Shown: positions 26,030-33,998 of the stretch, one piece after another
Layout: each line of letters starts with the position of its first letter
How positions within the stretch are numbered: position 1 is the stretch's first letter
From: Caldilineaceae bacterium
GTDB taxonomy: Bacteria > Chloroflexota > Anaerolineae > Caldilineales > Caldilineaceae
DNA: 64,000 nucleotides
Assembly (NCBI GenBank): GCA_026645575.1
Contig: JAPKMW010000032.1
Span: 31,312-95,311 of the forward strand
Reading direction: 5' to 3'
The notes under the pieces: generated by a model
What the model saw: only the letters and a program-made list of their open reading frames with translations
What the model was told of the DNA's origin: nothing
Databases searched by the model: none
Translations under genes and position numbers: made by a program

Positions 26030-26569
26030 TCAGCCAATCCGATGCTCTGTCAGTGGGCTACTCAGGGTGCGATTGCCGATGGTGACATAGAGTTCACGGT
26101 CAGTGACGGAGAGTGCGAGTTTACTACGGCGGTCGATCAGGTCTGCGACTTCTTCGACAAAGCGGCGGTGTAGGGCATAGATGGGAATGTCCGCAGCGCC
26201 ATGAATCTTTTTGCCGGCATATTGGGCCAGCAATTGATCGACATCCCGATGCGTGTAAACAGCAGCCCGCCCCGCCAACTTGCTACCCCGATGCAGCCGT
26301 TCAGCGTCGGGCAAGCCCACTTCAATCCACGCTTTGATCTGACCGGTCAAGTCGCGCACATAGACCGCCGGTTCATCACCCGCCGCCACCCCTTGGGTAA
26401 AGACGATCCCTTCGGTGTATTCCAGACAATAGGCCACCAGCCGCATCAGCATATACTCCGCCGATTCGGAAGGCTGGCGCGCCATGCGCAGATCGAGCGT
26501 TTCATAGACGCCGCGGTCAACATCGGCCAGTTCGACGGTGAGGTTGTAGATAGTTGCGTTTAGGGCCAT
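26030..26569 (-). CDS. yaeQ: YaeQ-family protein
   Basis: 179 aa spanning the whole YaeQ family: starts MALNATIYNLTVELADVDR, followed by ARQPSESAEYMLMRL and WIEVGLPDAERL, all family hallmarks. The fold is related to PD-(D/E)XK nucleases, but the physiological role is unknown. The upstream DNA gives no Shine-Dalgarno site. Instead the start overlaps a 19-codon reading frame that is the beginning of a DUF4058 gene, and a near-consensus promoter lies just before that frame, so yaeQ appears to use expression signals of a lost neighbour. Confidence 0.92.
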   Translation of the reverse strand: MALNATIYNLTVELADVDRGVYETLDLRMARQPSESAEYMLMRLVAYCLEYTEGIVFTQGVAAGDEPAVYVRDLTGQIKAWIEVGLPDAERLHRGSKLAGRAAVYTHRDVDQLLAQYAGKKIHGAADIPIYALHRRFVEEVADLIDRRSKLALSVTDRELYVTIGNRTLSSPLTEHRIG

Positions 26570-26619
26570 AAAGTGGGGTGTTCTAGATACGGGTCCATGC
26601 CCGGAAAAGGTGTATTCAT
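26560..26619 (-). pseudogene. Relic of a DUF4058 gene start
   Basis: The 19-residue frame reads MNTPFPGMDPYLEHPTLWP then stops. This is the conserved N-terminus of DUF4058 proteins (normally over 200 residues). The rest of the gene is gone, and its last bases double as the yaeQ start region. The stop lies within yaeQ codons 2-3. Confidence 0.75.
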
Positions 26620-26625
26620 AGGGTT

Positions 26626-26654
26626 ATTGTAGTGGGCAGGCTGAACGTTGTCAA
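26626..26654 (-). promoter_or_regulatory. Near-consensus promoter for the DUF4058 relic and yaeQ
   Basis: On the minus strand TTGACA (26654-26649), a 17-base spacer and TACAAT (26631-26626). Transcription would begin at about the ATG of the DUF4058 relic, giving a leaderless message for it and a 50-base leader for yaeQ. Confidence 0.7.
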
Positions 26655-26790
26655 ATCCATTTGCAACCATCAACCATCCACTAGAAAAGTACAAATCGCT
26701 TGTTTGTGATACAATACCAACCAAATTACGAACAAGGGACATTCGCCCTGTCACCCTGTCATCTTGTCACATTCCGGGGAGCAATTACAG

Positions 26791-27201
26791 ATGGGCAACA
26801 ATCTCCATTTACTCAATACACTGCGCGAAAAACTGATCAACGCCGACAACTTTTCCGATGTGATGCACTATTTCTTTGACCACTTTGCCGAAAACGAAGA
26901 GTTCCTCCAGTTGGGTCGCCCCCAGCACAGCAGCCTGGTCGAGACCATTGCCGTCGAAACCGCCACGGCGGCGCTCCAGGAACGGGCCACCCTGCGCAAC
27001 TTCCGGCTGATCCGGCTGCCCAAAGAAAAGTTCTATCACGGCGCCTGTTTTGTCAATGGCCGCATCGCCAACATCTTCTTCTTCGAGGATATTATGACCG
27101 GCATGATGGCAATCAGCATGGAAGACGGCACCTCCGAAGTCCGCTTTGCCCGCATGACGGGGATTCGGGTGAAGGATCCGAAGGCAGGAAAATGGAATTA
27201 G
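26791..27201 (+). CDS. Conserved protein of unknown function
   Basis: 136 aa, no signal peptide or membrane segment. N-terminal helices (NTLREKLINADNFSDVMHYFFDHFAENEEFLQLG) then a beta-rich half (FRLIRLPKEKFYHGACFVNGRIANIFFFEDIMTGMMAI, RFARMTGI). ATG chosen at 26791 because GGGGAG stands ten bases upstream. I do not recognise the family. It is transcribed away from yaeQ; the gap between them carries a short GTCACCCTGTCATC micro-repeat. Confidence 0.7.
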   Translation: MGNNLHLLNTLREKLINADNFSDVMHYFFDHFAENEEFLQLGRPQHSSLVETIAVETATAALQERATLRNFRLIRLPKEKFYHGACFVNGRIANIFFFEDIMTGMMAISMEDGTSEVRFARMTGIRVKDPKAGKWN

Positions 27202-27357
27202 AGGTTATGCACCCTTCGCTGACAACGAAGTGGATCTGGTGTTCGCTCAACTTGCGCAGGGTGGTGATGGCGTTGCGAATCAGGAGGACGACTTCCTGAA
27301 AGTGGGCAAAGGGGATGGTGAGGGTGAGATACTTTTTGCCCGCCAGCTTGATTTAGG
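27202..27357 (-). pseudogene. C-terminal relic of an unknown protein
   Basis: On the minus strand an open stretch reads IKLAGKKYLTLTIPFAHF... and continues with LRKLSEHQIHFVVSEGCI before a stop. The composition and codon use look like real coding DNA, but there is no start: a TAA lies just upstream, next to a palindrome. Probably the last ~50 codons of a lost gene. Confidence 0.4.
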
Positions 27358-27421
27358 TAACACGGATAGGAGAAACACTGATTTTATGAAAATATCTGTG
27401 TTCTTCCGTATCCGTGTTAAC
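27358..27421. repeat. AACACGGATA palindrome
   Basis: TAACACGGATA and TATCCGTGTTA at the outer ends, with further imperfect pairing (AACACTGAT against ATCTGTGTT) toward a small loop. It abuts the truncated reading frame at 27202-27357. Confidence 0.75.
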
Positions 27422-27516
27422 TCCGGGGATGCACCCGATCGTCAGTCAAACGGTTCTGACTTTTCCAGGTTAGATACATAGGTATTGATCTTGCCTACCC
27501 TATCTACCTGTTGCGT

Positions 27517-28905
27517 TCACGAACGGGAATACGCTTCTTGCAATAGTGGCGCAACCGGCGCTTGCCGCCACCGCAAATTCCCCAGCAGCACCCGCCATGC
27601 CACCCGTGGCTGTAATAGACTACTCGGCGGCGCAAGCAGATTTGCCACTTTGCCAAACGCTTTGACCACCGCCGGATCATACCGGGCGGCGCGGTGCAAG
27701 CGGGTCATGTACCAGTCAATGACCGGCTTCAGGGCGCTGCGTTTGCCTTCCACTTCGGGGTAGCGGAGATCACCACCGACGGCGATGGCCCAGGGGATGT
27801 CCACCAGCTTGGCGGCTTCGGCAAAGAAGCGCTGGGCCAACCCCGCCTCGCCTGCCTGTAAACAGCGCTGGAGGACCATTGCTTCCAAGGTGGCCACGCT
27901 CATGCCCTGGCCGTAGATCGGGTTAAAGCTGGAGATGGCGTCACCAAAGACGAGATAGCCGGCGGGGAAGCGATCCATTTGTTCATAATGGCGACGGGTG
28001 CTGGCCGGGAAGGTGGCCGGCAGCGGCTCGGTGAGCGGCTCGGCGGTGCGGATCACTTCGTAAATGGCGGGGGCGGCTAACGACTGGGCAAAGGCCAGAA
28101 AACCGTCGGGATCGGTCGGCGGGTGGTCGCCCAGGTAGCCAGCCAGTGTGACCAGCCAACGATCATCCTCCATCGCCAGCATGACCCCCAGATGACGATT
28201 CGACGGCAATGGACCAATATTGACAATATAGGCGCCTTGCGCTTGACCGGGCTTGCGCCGGTAGACGCGACTGACATAACCCATATTGACCTTTACCTGC
28301 TCTTCTGCCGGTTTATCATAGCCCAGCGCTGCCAACCAGGCCAGACTTTGGGCGCCGCGCCCGGAGGCGTCCACCACCAGATCGCCAGCCAGCGTCACCT
28401 CCACCGGGCCATTGCTACGGCGCACCAGGCGGACGCCGGTAATGCGGCGCTGGTCTTCCGTCGCCGTTACGCCTAAGACGTGGCAATTTTCCAGGATTTC
28501 GACGTTGGGCAAGGCCAGCAGACGACTGCGCACCTGCGCCTCTAAGCGGGGCCGGCTGACAAAGAGGCTCTGCACACCGGTCTGAAAACGCAGGTGATAA
28601 CTGCCGCTGATCATGCGGAGCGCCGACTGGCCGCTATCAGCGACAATCGCGCCTTGCGCCACCAGTTCCTGACTTAGCCCAGGAAAGAGCGTTTCGAGGA
28701 CACCGCGACCGGAAGGCAAGAGGGCATGGGCGTGACGCCCTTGGGGAACGCCTTTGCGATTTTCACCAGGGGCGGGAAAGGTGTCCCGTTCCAGGATGGT
28801 AACATGCTGATAATGGTCGGCCAGTACACGGGCCGCGACCAGACCCGCCATACTAGCACCGATGACAATGGCGTGATCGCGATTGAATGTAGGTGCGTGC
28901 TGCAT
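27517..28905 (-). CDS. FAD-dependent oxidoreductase (halogenase/hydroxylase type)
   Basis: 462 aa flavoprotein of the group that contains flavin monooxygenases and tryptophan-halogenase-like enzymes. FAD-binding GASMAGLVAARVLADHYQHVTILERD at the N-terminus (GxGxxG variant GASMAG), DG-type motif VVDASGRGAQSL, and GDAISSFNPIYGQGMSVATLEA, the second FAD contact (GD motif). The WxWxIP halogenase motif is not seen, so a hydroxylase or reductase role is more likely. AAGGAG precedes the ATG. The SnoaL-like gene lies upstream on the same strand, and the upstream 110 bases hold two palindromes. Confidence 0.88.
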   Translation of the reverse strand: MQHAPTFNRDHAIVIGASMAGLVAARVLADHYQHVTILERDTFPAPGENRKGVPQGRHAHALLPSGRGVLETLFPGLSQELVAQGAIVADSGQSALRMISGSYHLRFQTGVQSLFVSRPRLEAQVRSRLLALPNVEILENCHVLGVTATEDQRRITGVRLVRRSNGPVEVTLAGDLVVDASGRGAQSLAWLAALGYDKPAEEQVKVNMGYVSRVYRRKPGQAQGAYIVNIGPLPSNRHLGVMLAMEDDRWLVTLAGYLGDHPPTDPDGFLAFAQSLAAPAIYEVIRTAEPLTEPLPATFPASTRRHYEQMDRFPAGYLVFGDAISSFNPIYGQGMSVATLEAMVLQRCLQAGEAGLAQRFFAEAAKLVDIPWAIAVGGDLRYPEVEGKRSALKPVIDWYMTRLHRAARYDPAVVKAFGKVANLLAPPSSLLQPRVAWRVLLGNLRWRQAPVAPLLQEAYSRS

Positions 28906-28934
28906 AGTGCTGTCTCCTTGTGACTAAACAAATG

Positions 28935-28965
28935 GTGGATAACCATCCACATATCTGTGATCACA
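28935..28965 (-). promoter_or_regulatory. Two palindromic operators before the flavoprotein gene
   Basis: GTGGAT-AACC-ATCCAC (28935-28950) and TGTGATCACA (28956-28965) lie 30-60 bases upstream of the ATG. The second matches the core of a Crp-type site. Confidence 0.45.
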
Positions 28966-29022
28966 ATAGCAGCACAGCCGTTTGCGTGGCGTTTTTGCGA
29001 CGTTTTTCAGGTAGGGCCCTAA

Positions 29023-29388
29023 CTATCCTTTCACATACGAAAGTTTTTCCGCAATCTTGCCATCCAGCAGCTTGTAGAGATCAATTCCACGGATAGCACC
29101 AGGTTGACCATTGGCATCTTGCCAGTGATAACGCCAACGCATCACACAACGGTCTGCCCAGGCGTGAATCTCTTCCACCTCAATGCGCTGCCCTTGGGAA
29201 GAGCGAAAGAACGCTTCCCAGAAGGCGCGCACGATAGCCGGCCCTTCATAACGCGTACCATCAGGGGCAGGGGCGGTGTTTTCAAAGACGCAATCCACGG
29301 TCATCAAACGCATCATGGCATCAACATCATGGGCGTTCAACGCGTCGTTAAATCCGAGAACAATTTGTACACCAGACGCAAGGTTCAT
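29023..29388 (-). CDS. SnoaL-like/NTF2-fold protein
   Basis: 121 aa with the SnoaL pattern: ALNAHDVDAMMRLMTVDCVFENTAPAPDGTRYEGPAIVRAFWEAFF, then a beta sheet ending with GIDLYKLLDGKIAEKLSY. This cone-shaped fold is used by polyketide cyclases, isomerases and many proteins of unknown function. GGAG precedes the ATG. Its neighbour is a flavoprotein and the divergent gene beyond is a short-chain dehydrogenase, which together look like a small-molecule modification group, but no substrate can be named. Confidence 0.88.
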   Translation of the reverse strand: MNLASGVQIVLGFNDALNAHDVDAMMRLMTVDCVFENTAPAPDGTRYEGPAIVRAFWEAFFRSSQGQRIEVEEIHAWADRCVMRWRYHWQDANGQPGAIRGIDLYKLLDGKIAEKLSYVKG

Positions 29389-29616
29389 AAACGTTCTCCA
29401 TTGCCCAAACCGAACAAGTATTACCAGTTGCTGATGGAATTATATCATCTATTTGCACCGTAGATGATACCGTAGATGATAAAGAAAGGATTCCCTTGCG
29501 GTTACTGGCTGTACAGATGAAGTTGAGGTAGACTATCAATACTGCAATCGGGTGGAACCGTTGCAGCACGTTTACAAAACAGTTCACAGCGTAACTAGTA
29601 AAGGATAGTAAGTCTT

Positions 29617-30372
29617 ATGGATCTGGGTTTAGCAGGCAAAGTCGCCGTGATCACTGGCGGCGCCTCCGGCATGGGCGCTTGTATCGGGCGCATGTTGGCG
29701 GAAGAAGGGGCGCGGGTGGTGCTGGCCGATATTCAGGTGGAGAAGGGCCAGGCGATGGCGGCAGAGATCCGCGCTCGTGGCGGAGATGCCAGCTTTGCCG
29801 AAGCCAATGTTTCGGTGCGCAGCCAGGTGGAAGCGTTGATCAGTGGCGTGATTGCCACGCACGGACAGATCGATATTAGCTGCAACGTGGCCGGCCCTGG
29901 CGCCAGTTCGGGCCAGTTGGATACGACCATGGAAGAATATGACCGCCAACTCGACGGCCATCTGCGGGGCGTCTTTAACTGTGTGCAAGTGGTGTTGCCC
30001 CACATGATGGAGCGGCGCTATGGCAAGATTATCAACATGGGATCGTTTACGGCTTATGGCGTGCTGCCGGTCATCCCGGCCTATTCGGCAGCCTTTGGCG
30101 GTATTATCGCCTATAGCAAATCGGTGGCGCGCTTTGCGGCGCCCTATAACATCAATGTGAACACCGTTTCGCCAGGCAATATCTACACGCCGATGACAGC
30201 CAACTGGCTAAGTCAACCGGGCGCCAAGGAGAACCTGGAAGCGCAAATCCCCATCCGCCGCATCGGCGAGCCGGAAGATGTGGCGGCGGCCTATCTCTTC
30301 CTGGCCTCGGATCGCGCCCGTCATCTGGTGGGTGTTGACATCAATGTCAGCGGCGGTCAGTTGATCCACTAA
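29617..30372 (+). CDS. Short-chain dehydrogenase lacking the catalytic lysine
   Basis: 251 aa classical SDR. NAD(P)-binding TGGASGMGACIGRML at the N-terminus, NVAG motif, structural and catalytic Ser in NMGSFTAYG. The active-site segment reads PAYSAAFGGIIAYSKSVARFA: Tyr156 is present, but the residue four positions later, normally Lys in YxxxK, is Phe160 (TTT at 30094-30096). The end VGVDINVSGGQL is typical. Without this Lys, proton relay and cofactor ribose binding should be impaired, so activity may be lost or changed. AAAGGA lies before the ATG. Confidence 0.9.
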   Translation: MDLGLAGKVAVITGGASGMGACIGRMLAEEGARVVLADIQVEKGQAMAAEIRARGGDASFAEANVSVRSQVEALISGVIATHGQIDISCNVAGPGASSGQLDTTMEEYDRQLDGHLRGVFNCVQVVLPHMMERRYGKIINMGSFTAYGVLPVIPAYSAAFGGIIAYSKSVARFAAPYNINVNTVSPGNIYTPMTANWLSQPGAKENLEAQIPIRRIGEPEDVAAAYLFLASDRARHLVGVDINVSGGQLIH

Positions 30373-30393
30373 TCTAGTGTGACAGCTTTACCC

Positions 30394-30466
30394 GTCCCGT
30401 AGGGACAATTGAGTTTAGAAAAGGGCATACCTTTTTTATCCCTACACTCAGTCGTCCCTACGAGAC
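30394..30466. repeat. Palindrome after the dehydrogenase gene
   Basis: GTCCCGTAGGGACAATTGAGT and ACTCAGTCGTCCCTACGAGAC are inverted copies with three mismatches; the inner part carries AAAGG and CCTTTTTT. It can act as a terminator for the dehydrogenase gene. Confidence 0.7.
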
Positions 30467-30478
30467 AAAGGCGTGTCA

Positions 30479-30640
30479 CGAACGCATCAAAAAATAGATC
30501 GCCGCCCCGGCTGCCACCACATGCATGATCTCCAACAACACCACCAGCAACAGCGACGCGCCGATGCTTTGCCCTTGAATCGACAAAATGAAATTCCACC
30601 TGAGGCCAGAGGCGAAATCGCGACTTGGCGTACTCTCCTA
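30479..30640 (-). pseudogene. Tail of a membrane protein
   Basis: On the minus strand an open stretch reads RDFASGLRWNFILSIQGQ followed by SIGASLLLVVLLEIMHVVA and AGAAIYFLMRS, then a stop. It is a clear transmembrane segment with sound codon use, but a TAG lies upstream and there is no ATG. Either a relic of a larger membrane protein or a roughly 36-residue peptide started by the TTG that follows AGGTGG. Confidence 0.4.
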
Positions 30641-30741
30641 CAGATTTTTGTCCACTTGTCCGCCAGCATAGAGATGGATGGTATGGGATTGGCCTGGTTA
30701 TTCCCCGTTGCCAATGCCCGTTGGGTGAAAGGGAGAGTACG

Positions 30742-31152
30742 ATGACTGAGTTAGCGTCAGACCGCCGCATGGCGTCTTTGGTGGAGAAACTGGAACAAGA
30801 CCCAACGCTGGCCGACCGTTTGCCGGCCATGGAAGGCGATATGGTGCGGGCGGCGCTCGATGGCGAGACGGTTTACGAAATTGCGCAGGCTCATGCCGTC
30901 ACCGAAGGGGCCGTTTGGGATGTGTTATCGCGAGTGGCGCGGGCGGCGACGGGACAGGGTGTGGAACCGGTCGTCACCGGCGGCTTTGGCAGCGACACCA
31001 CACCGGGTCTCACCGGCGGCTATGGCGCCACAGGCTTTGGGGACATTGGCAATGAAGCGCCGAACCCCAATCTGGGCGAACCAAGCTTTGCGGAAGATGA
31101 AGAAGCGGATGAGGAAGACGACACGGAAGATGAGGAAAGGGCGGACGAATGA
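30742..31152 (+). CDS. Small protein with HTH-like segment and acidic tail
   Basis: 136 aa from the ATG at 30742 (GGGAGA upstream). Residues 10-65 (LEQDPTLADRLPAMEGDMVRAALDGETVYEIAQAHAVTEGAVWDVLSRVARAA) resemble a sigma-region-4-type helix-turn-helix. The middle has Gly-rich TGGFGSDTTPGLTGGYG, and the last 25 residues are almost all Glu/Asp. Function unknown. The stop overlaps the next start as ATGA (31149-31152), so it is coupled to the hydrolase gene. Confidence 0.8.
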   Translation: MTELASDRRMASLVEKLEQDPTLADRLPAMEGDMVRAALDGETVYEIAQAHAVTEGAVWDVLSRVARAATGQGVEPVVTGGFGSDTTPGLTGGYGATGFGDIGNEAPNPNLGEPSFAEDEEADEEDDTEDEERADE

Positions 31153-31844
31153 TCAAAGAGAAGCCCACAGTCCTCAGTCGTGCGGCCAGGGAGGGGCGGC
31201 TACAAGTGCGGCCAACGCCACCGACCGATGACGCTGCGCCTGGCACGCACTCGCTCCGGTTAAACGGCAAGGATGCCCTACTCTATGTCCCCATTGGGTA
31301 TCAATCGGCACGACCGGCGCCGCTGGCCGTGATGTGCCACGGCGCCGGCGGTAACGCAGGGCATGGGCTGCATCTGCTCCAATTTCTGGCCGATGAGATG
31401 GGGCTGCTCCTCCTTGCCCCCGCCTCCCACCGGCAGAGTTGGGATATTATTGTGGATGATTATGGCCCGGACATTGCGCTGATCGATGAGGCGCTGAACG
31501 CCACCTTTGCCCGCTGTGCCGTCGACCCGCAGCGGCTTGCCATCGGCGGCTTTTCCGATGGTGCGTCTTATGCCCTTTCGGTTGGTCTCATGAATGGGGA
31601 TCTCTTTAGCCACCTTCTCGCCTTTTCCCCCGGCTTTATGGCGCCCTTGATCCAGCGCGGTTCCCCCAAAGTTTTCATCTCGCACGGCGTTGGGGACACC
31701 GTTTTGCCCATCGACCGCTGTAGCCGGCAGCTTGTTCCGCAGTTGGTGGAGGCGGGTTACGAGGTGCGCTACCAGGAATTTGACGGCCCGCATATTGTGC
31801 CGTCCACCATTGCGCGCGATGCCGTGGAATGGTTTCTCCGATAA
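31149..31844 (+). CDS. Alpha/beta hydrolase (esterase/phospholipase type)
   Basis: 231 aa. Oxyanion region MCHGAGGNAGHG, nucleophile elbow GFSDGAS (Ser at about residue 139), Asp in HGVGDTVLPIDRC and His in FDGPHIVPS complete the catalytic triad of the carboxylesterase/feruloyl-esterase-like group. No signal peptide, so cytosolic; substrate unknown. Translationally coupled to the acidic-tail protein by a 4-base overlap. Confidence 0.9.
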   Translation: MIKEKPTVLSRAAREGRLQVRPTPPTDDAAPGTHSLRLNGKDALLYVPIGYQSARPAPLAVMCHGAGGNAGHGLHLLQFLADEMGLLLLAPASHRQSWDIIVDDYGPDIALIDEALNATFARCAVDPQRLAIGGFSDGASYALSVGLMNGDLFSHLLAFSPGFMAPLIQRGSPKVFISHGVGDTVLPIDRCSRQLVPQLVEAGYEVRYQEFDGPHIVPSTIARDAVEWFLR

Positions 31845-31908
31845 AGCAGTTCTCGTCAGCGTTGTGGTATACTGGCACAGTCATCATCATCAAAACAAGG
31901 AGCCATCA

Positions 31909-32538
31909 ATGAGTAATGCAACGCAACTACCGGGTGAATACTTCCGCCGCTACGACGACTCTGCCGACGAACTGTTTTACACCATGCCCCGGTTTGTGGT
32001 GCATATCGACGACGGGGCGATTCGCGCCCTCACCGCTTTGCTGGCGAAGGTGCTGCCGCCGGGTGGTGTCTATCTGGATTTGATGAGCAGTTGGCGTTCG
32101 CATTTGCCGGATGAGCTGAAGCCAACACGGGTTGTCGGGTTGGGGATGAATGCCGCAGAGATGGCAGATAATCCGCAATTGGATGCCTATGTCATTCATA
32201 ATTTGAATACAAAGCCGGTACTGCCTTTCAGCGATGCGGAATTTGATGCGGCGATCTGCACAGTTTCGGTGCAATATATGGCAAAACCGGTCGAAACCTT
32301 TCGCGAAGTCAATCGCGTCCTCAAGCCGGGCGGGGTCTTTGTCGTTTCATTTTCTAACCGCTGCTTTCCCACCAAAGCGATCGCCGTTTGGGCTTCCACC
32401 AGCGATAAACAACATACCGAGCTAGTTGAATATTACTTCGATGCTGTCGGCAACTGGACAACACCCCAAACCGCCGCCCACACACCCCGGCAAAGCGATC
32501 CGCTTTATGCGGTCTGGGCGTATAAACAGCCGGATTAA
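31909..32538 (+). CDS. SAM-dependent methyltransferase
   Basis: 209 aa from the ATG at 31909, with AAGGAG ten bases upstream. Class I Rossmann-type fold: the motif I position reads GGVYLDLMSSWRSHLP, which departs from the GxGxG loop; the later motifs FDAAICTVSVQYMAKPVETFREVNRVLKPGGVFVVSFSNR follow the Methyltransf_11 pattern closely. Substrate unknown; the divergent motif I resembles methyltransferase-like proteins often found next to hydrolases. Followed by a long palindrome. Confidence 0.85.
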   Translation: MSNATQLPGEYFRRYDDSADELFYTMPRFVVHIDDGAIRALTALLAKVLPPGGVYLDLMSSWRSHLPDELKPTRVVGLGMNAAEMADNPQLDAYVIHNLNTKPVLPFSDAEFDAAICTVSVQYMAKPVETFREVNRVLKPGGVFVVSFSNRCFPTKAIAVWASTSDKQHTELVEYYFDAVGNWTTPQTAAHTPRQSDPLYAVWAYKQPD

Positions 32539-32547
32539 ATCCCGCCG

Positions 32548-32614
32548 CTAACAGTGAGAAGCCCCTCAGGGGCTGGTTTGAGTTCCAACCCCTGAGGGGG
32601 CTTCTCACTGTTAG
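32548..32614. repeat. Palindrome between methyltransferase and MFS genes
   Basis: CTAACAGTGAGAAGCC and GGCTTCTCACTGTTAG are perfect outer arms; CCCTCAGGGG words pair inside. Loop about 10 bases. It starts ten bases after the stop codon and lacks a T-tract. Confidence 0.88.
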
Positions 32615-32728
32615 TCGCCAGTTTCAACTGTGCTGCGATTGCGCGGCTTTTGCAGAATCAGTCGCCTTGGATATACCATTGCCGTTATCCCTAAAACGAG
32701 CAACCATACCAAGGAACAAGGAGTTTGC

Positions 32729-33913
32729 ATGAAGGCCGACGCCACCACTGCTGTCCTGCACCGCCCGTTAACCCTTTGGCTGTTGACGGCGGGCGGCTTC
32801 TTTTCGTTTTTTACCTTTGGCTTTGTTGATAATATCAAAGGGCCAGTCCTCCCCGATCTGTTACAAGATTTGAATTTCAGCTATAGCCAAGGGGGCGGCA
32901 TTCTTTTTGGCGCCTATGTGGGCTTTGTCATCGCCACGCTATTGGCCGGCCCCCTATCTGATCTGCTGGGCAATCGTCTGATCTTATTGGCAGCAGCGCT
33001 CTTTATTGCGTTGGGGACGACGGGGATGGGCAGCGTCGCCACCTACCCTTTGCTCTTTGGCGCCATGCTGGTTATCGGGTTGGGCATGGGTGCGATTGAG
33101 GTCGGCGGCAATGGCCTGATTGTCAACCTCCATCCCCAGGCGCAGGGGCGCTTTTTGAACTTGCTCGCCACCTTTCATGGTGTTGGGTCGCTGCTGGCGC
33201 CGCTCTATGCGGCCTGGCTGCTCAATGAGAATGGCAGTTGGCGCAACGTTTTTCTCTATAGCCTCCCCGTGACAGTGCTGTTGGGGCTGCTCTTTCTGGT
33301 CACAGCCGGGCCGTCGGTCAGCCAACAGGAGCGGCATGGCTTTGATTGGCAAGTGTTGCGGCGTACTGGCTTTAGCCCGACCATGCTCTTCTTCTACCTG
33401 GCCATTGGTCTCTATGTGGCGACGGAACTGGGGATTGCCAACTGGATTGTTGAATACCTGATCAAGAGCAAAGGGCTGACGCAAACCACCGCCTCTTATT
33501 ATTTGTCCGGCTTCTTTGGCTGCATTATGGTGGGTCGGCTGGTTGGCAGCGTGGTTGTCGAGCGGATTGGGTATCTACGCGCCATCTGGCTGGCAACGGT
33601 CGGGGCGCTGCTCTCGATTCTCGTTGCGCTGGTCGCACCACCGGCGTTGGCCTTTTTCCTGCCCCTGAGCGGCTTCTTTTGCTCGATTATCTTTCCAACC
33701 ATCACAGCGGCGGTGGCGCGCTTGCACCCACAGAATACCGGTACGATCCTCGGCTTGCTCTTTACAGCAGGTGGGGTCGGCGGTGCGCTTGGCCCAGCCG
33801 TGATGGGCGTAGCCAGCGATGCGTTGGGCATTCAATGGGGCTTTGGCTTGACTGCGCTCTTTTGCACCGGGTCAATTGTGGCGTTGAGTATCTTACTACG
33901 TATGCAGCGATGA
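32729..33913 (+). CDS. Major facilitator superfamily transporter
   Basis: 394 aa from the ATG at 32729 (AAGGAG upstream). Twelve predicted transmembrane segments. The motif between helices 2 and 3, LLAGPLSDLLGNRLILLAAALFIALG, is the MFS A-type loop. Helix 1 reads LLTAGGFFSFFTFGFVDNIKGPVLPDLLQDLNFSYSQGG, the style of FucP-like sugar transporters, and the second half has GRLVGSVVVERIG. Substrate unknown; a sugar or organic acid is possible from the resemblance. Confidence 0.9.
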   Translation: MKADATTAVLHRPLTLWLLTAGGFFSFFTFGFVDNIKGPVLPDLLQDLNFSYSQGGGILFGAYVGFVIATLLAGPLSDLLGNRLILLAAALFIALGTTGMGSVATYPLLFGAMLVIGLGMGAIEVGGNGLIVNLHPQAQGRFLNLLATFHGVGSLLAPLYAAWLLNENGSWRNVFLYSLPVTVLLGLLFLVTAGPSVSQQERHGFDWQVLRRTGFSPTMLFFYLAIGLYVATELGIANWIVEYLIKSKGLTQTTASYYLSGFFGCIMVGRLVGSVVVERIGYLRAIWLATVGALLSILVALVAPPALAFFLPLSGFFCSIIFPTITAAVARLHPQNTGTILGLLFTAGGVGGALGPAVMGVASDALGIQWGFGLTALFCTGSIVALSILLRMQR

Positions 33914-33998
33914 AATACGGTTGCAGAATTCGCCTGGTTGAATATAATAAAGACCCATAGCCCATCCACAACCACATAACTTGAAAGGCAAGCTACTC

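Noticed and set aside
26113..26563. Plus-strand frames overlapping yaeQ
   Set aside because: Shadows of the conserved yaeQ frame with poor composition and no ribosome site.
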